Source: Bathymodiolus brooksi (taxonomy: Eukaryota; Mollusca; Bivalvia; Mytilida; Modiolidae). From it: 64,000 nt of DNA. Below, in pieces: positions 63,841 to 64,000 of this stretch. How positions within the stretch are numbered: the stretch's first letter is position 1; every line of letters begins with the position of its first letter. The translations under genes and the position numbers were made by a program. The notes beneath the pieces were generated by a model, which was not told the DNA's origin, made no database searches, and worked only from the letters and a program-made list of their open reading frames with translations. Where the stretch lies: positions 57,756,203 to 57,820,202 of the forward strand of contig OY804586.1 of assembly GCA_963680875.1 (NCBI GenBank), written 5' to 3'.

Positions 63841-64000
63841 TAAAACGTGACAAGGGTACCAGAAAATTTATATTTAGGTTGGTGACAGTATATTACATAT
63901 ACAATATTGGTGTATTGACAGTAAATATAGAATTTATGTGGCGAGGCTTAGAAACGGGGGAAAGACAAGCTATACCAGAAAAACTATATTTAGGTCAGTA

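Overview
The window is nuclear DNA of an animal, most likely a marine bivalve mollusc. It is AT-rich and has no prokaryotic gene organisation. It is packed with diverged SINEs that share a 3' tail reading about GGCGTTAAACACCAATCA, with Penelope-like, LINE and Gypsy fragments, with MITEs, and with many minisatellites. Several dispersed repeats match sequences I remember as very common in Mytilus and related bivalves: a GTTCGTGTTGCT...TTTGGTATCTTC element, a CTGACTTGGTACAGGCATT element, and a GACGCGTTTC...TTCATCAG element. The species assignment is inference.

The one host gene I can support is on the + strand and hides between repeats in exons of 51-103 bp. Exon 1 (3460-3510) encodes a signal peptide. 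Exons 2+3 (23671-23773, 24223-24281) encode one eight-cysteine WAP (four-disulfide-core) domain, and exons 4+5 (36565-36646, 38502-38567) encode a second. Exon 6 (42060-42113) encodes a short cysteine-dense tail. Splice sites and phases agree through exon 6. The 3' end is unresolved: candidate last exons at 43091 and 45231 do not join in phase. Introns of 20 kb and 12 kb hold most of the repeats. Exon 5 has a dead tandem copy beside it, and exon 4 has a partial one.

Layout. 1-2.0 kb: a 460-bp repeat whose inverted copy lies at 61.5-62.0 kb, then a LINE/Penelope chimera. 2-9.3 kb: SINEs, a hAT MITE with 8-bp target duplication, fold-back hairpins and a 43-bp array. 9.6-12.9 kb: a nearly complete 5'-truncated LINE with 13-bp target duplication. 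13.0-19.3 kb: 43-, 53- and 85-bp arrays. 19.7-26.7 kb: SINEs, WAP exons 2-3, a second LINE copy and a 59-bp array. 28-34.4 kb: three copies of a 470-bp MITE and a degenerate Gypsy element split by an L1/Tx1-like LINE. 35-43 kb: WAP exons 4-6, Penelope 3' fragments and a 1.8-kb CCATGG-rich array. 43-54 kb: mostly SINEs and MITEs, plus an array made from SINE heads. 55.5-61.2 kb: a 5.6-kb, 30-bp satellite with a 787-bp higher-order period. 61-64 kb: repeats and two hairpins.

Tandem arrays fill roughly 14 kb. The long open frames in the 30-bp satellite (up to about 1,760 codons) and in the CCATGG array are by-products of repeat composition, not protein genes. I see no rRNA gene, functional tRNA gene, CRISPR array or intact autonomous transposon.
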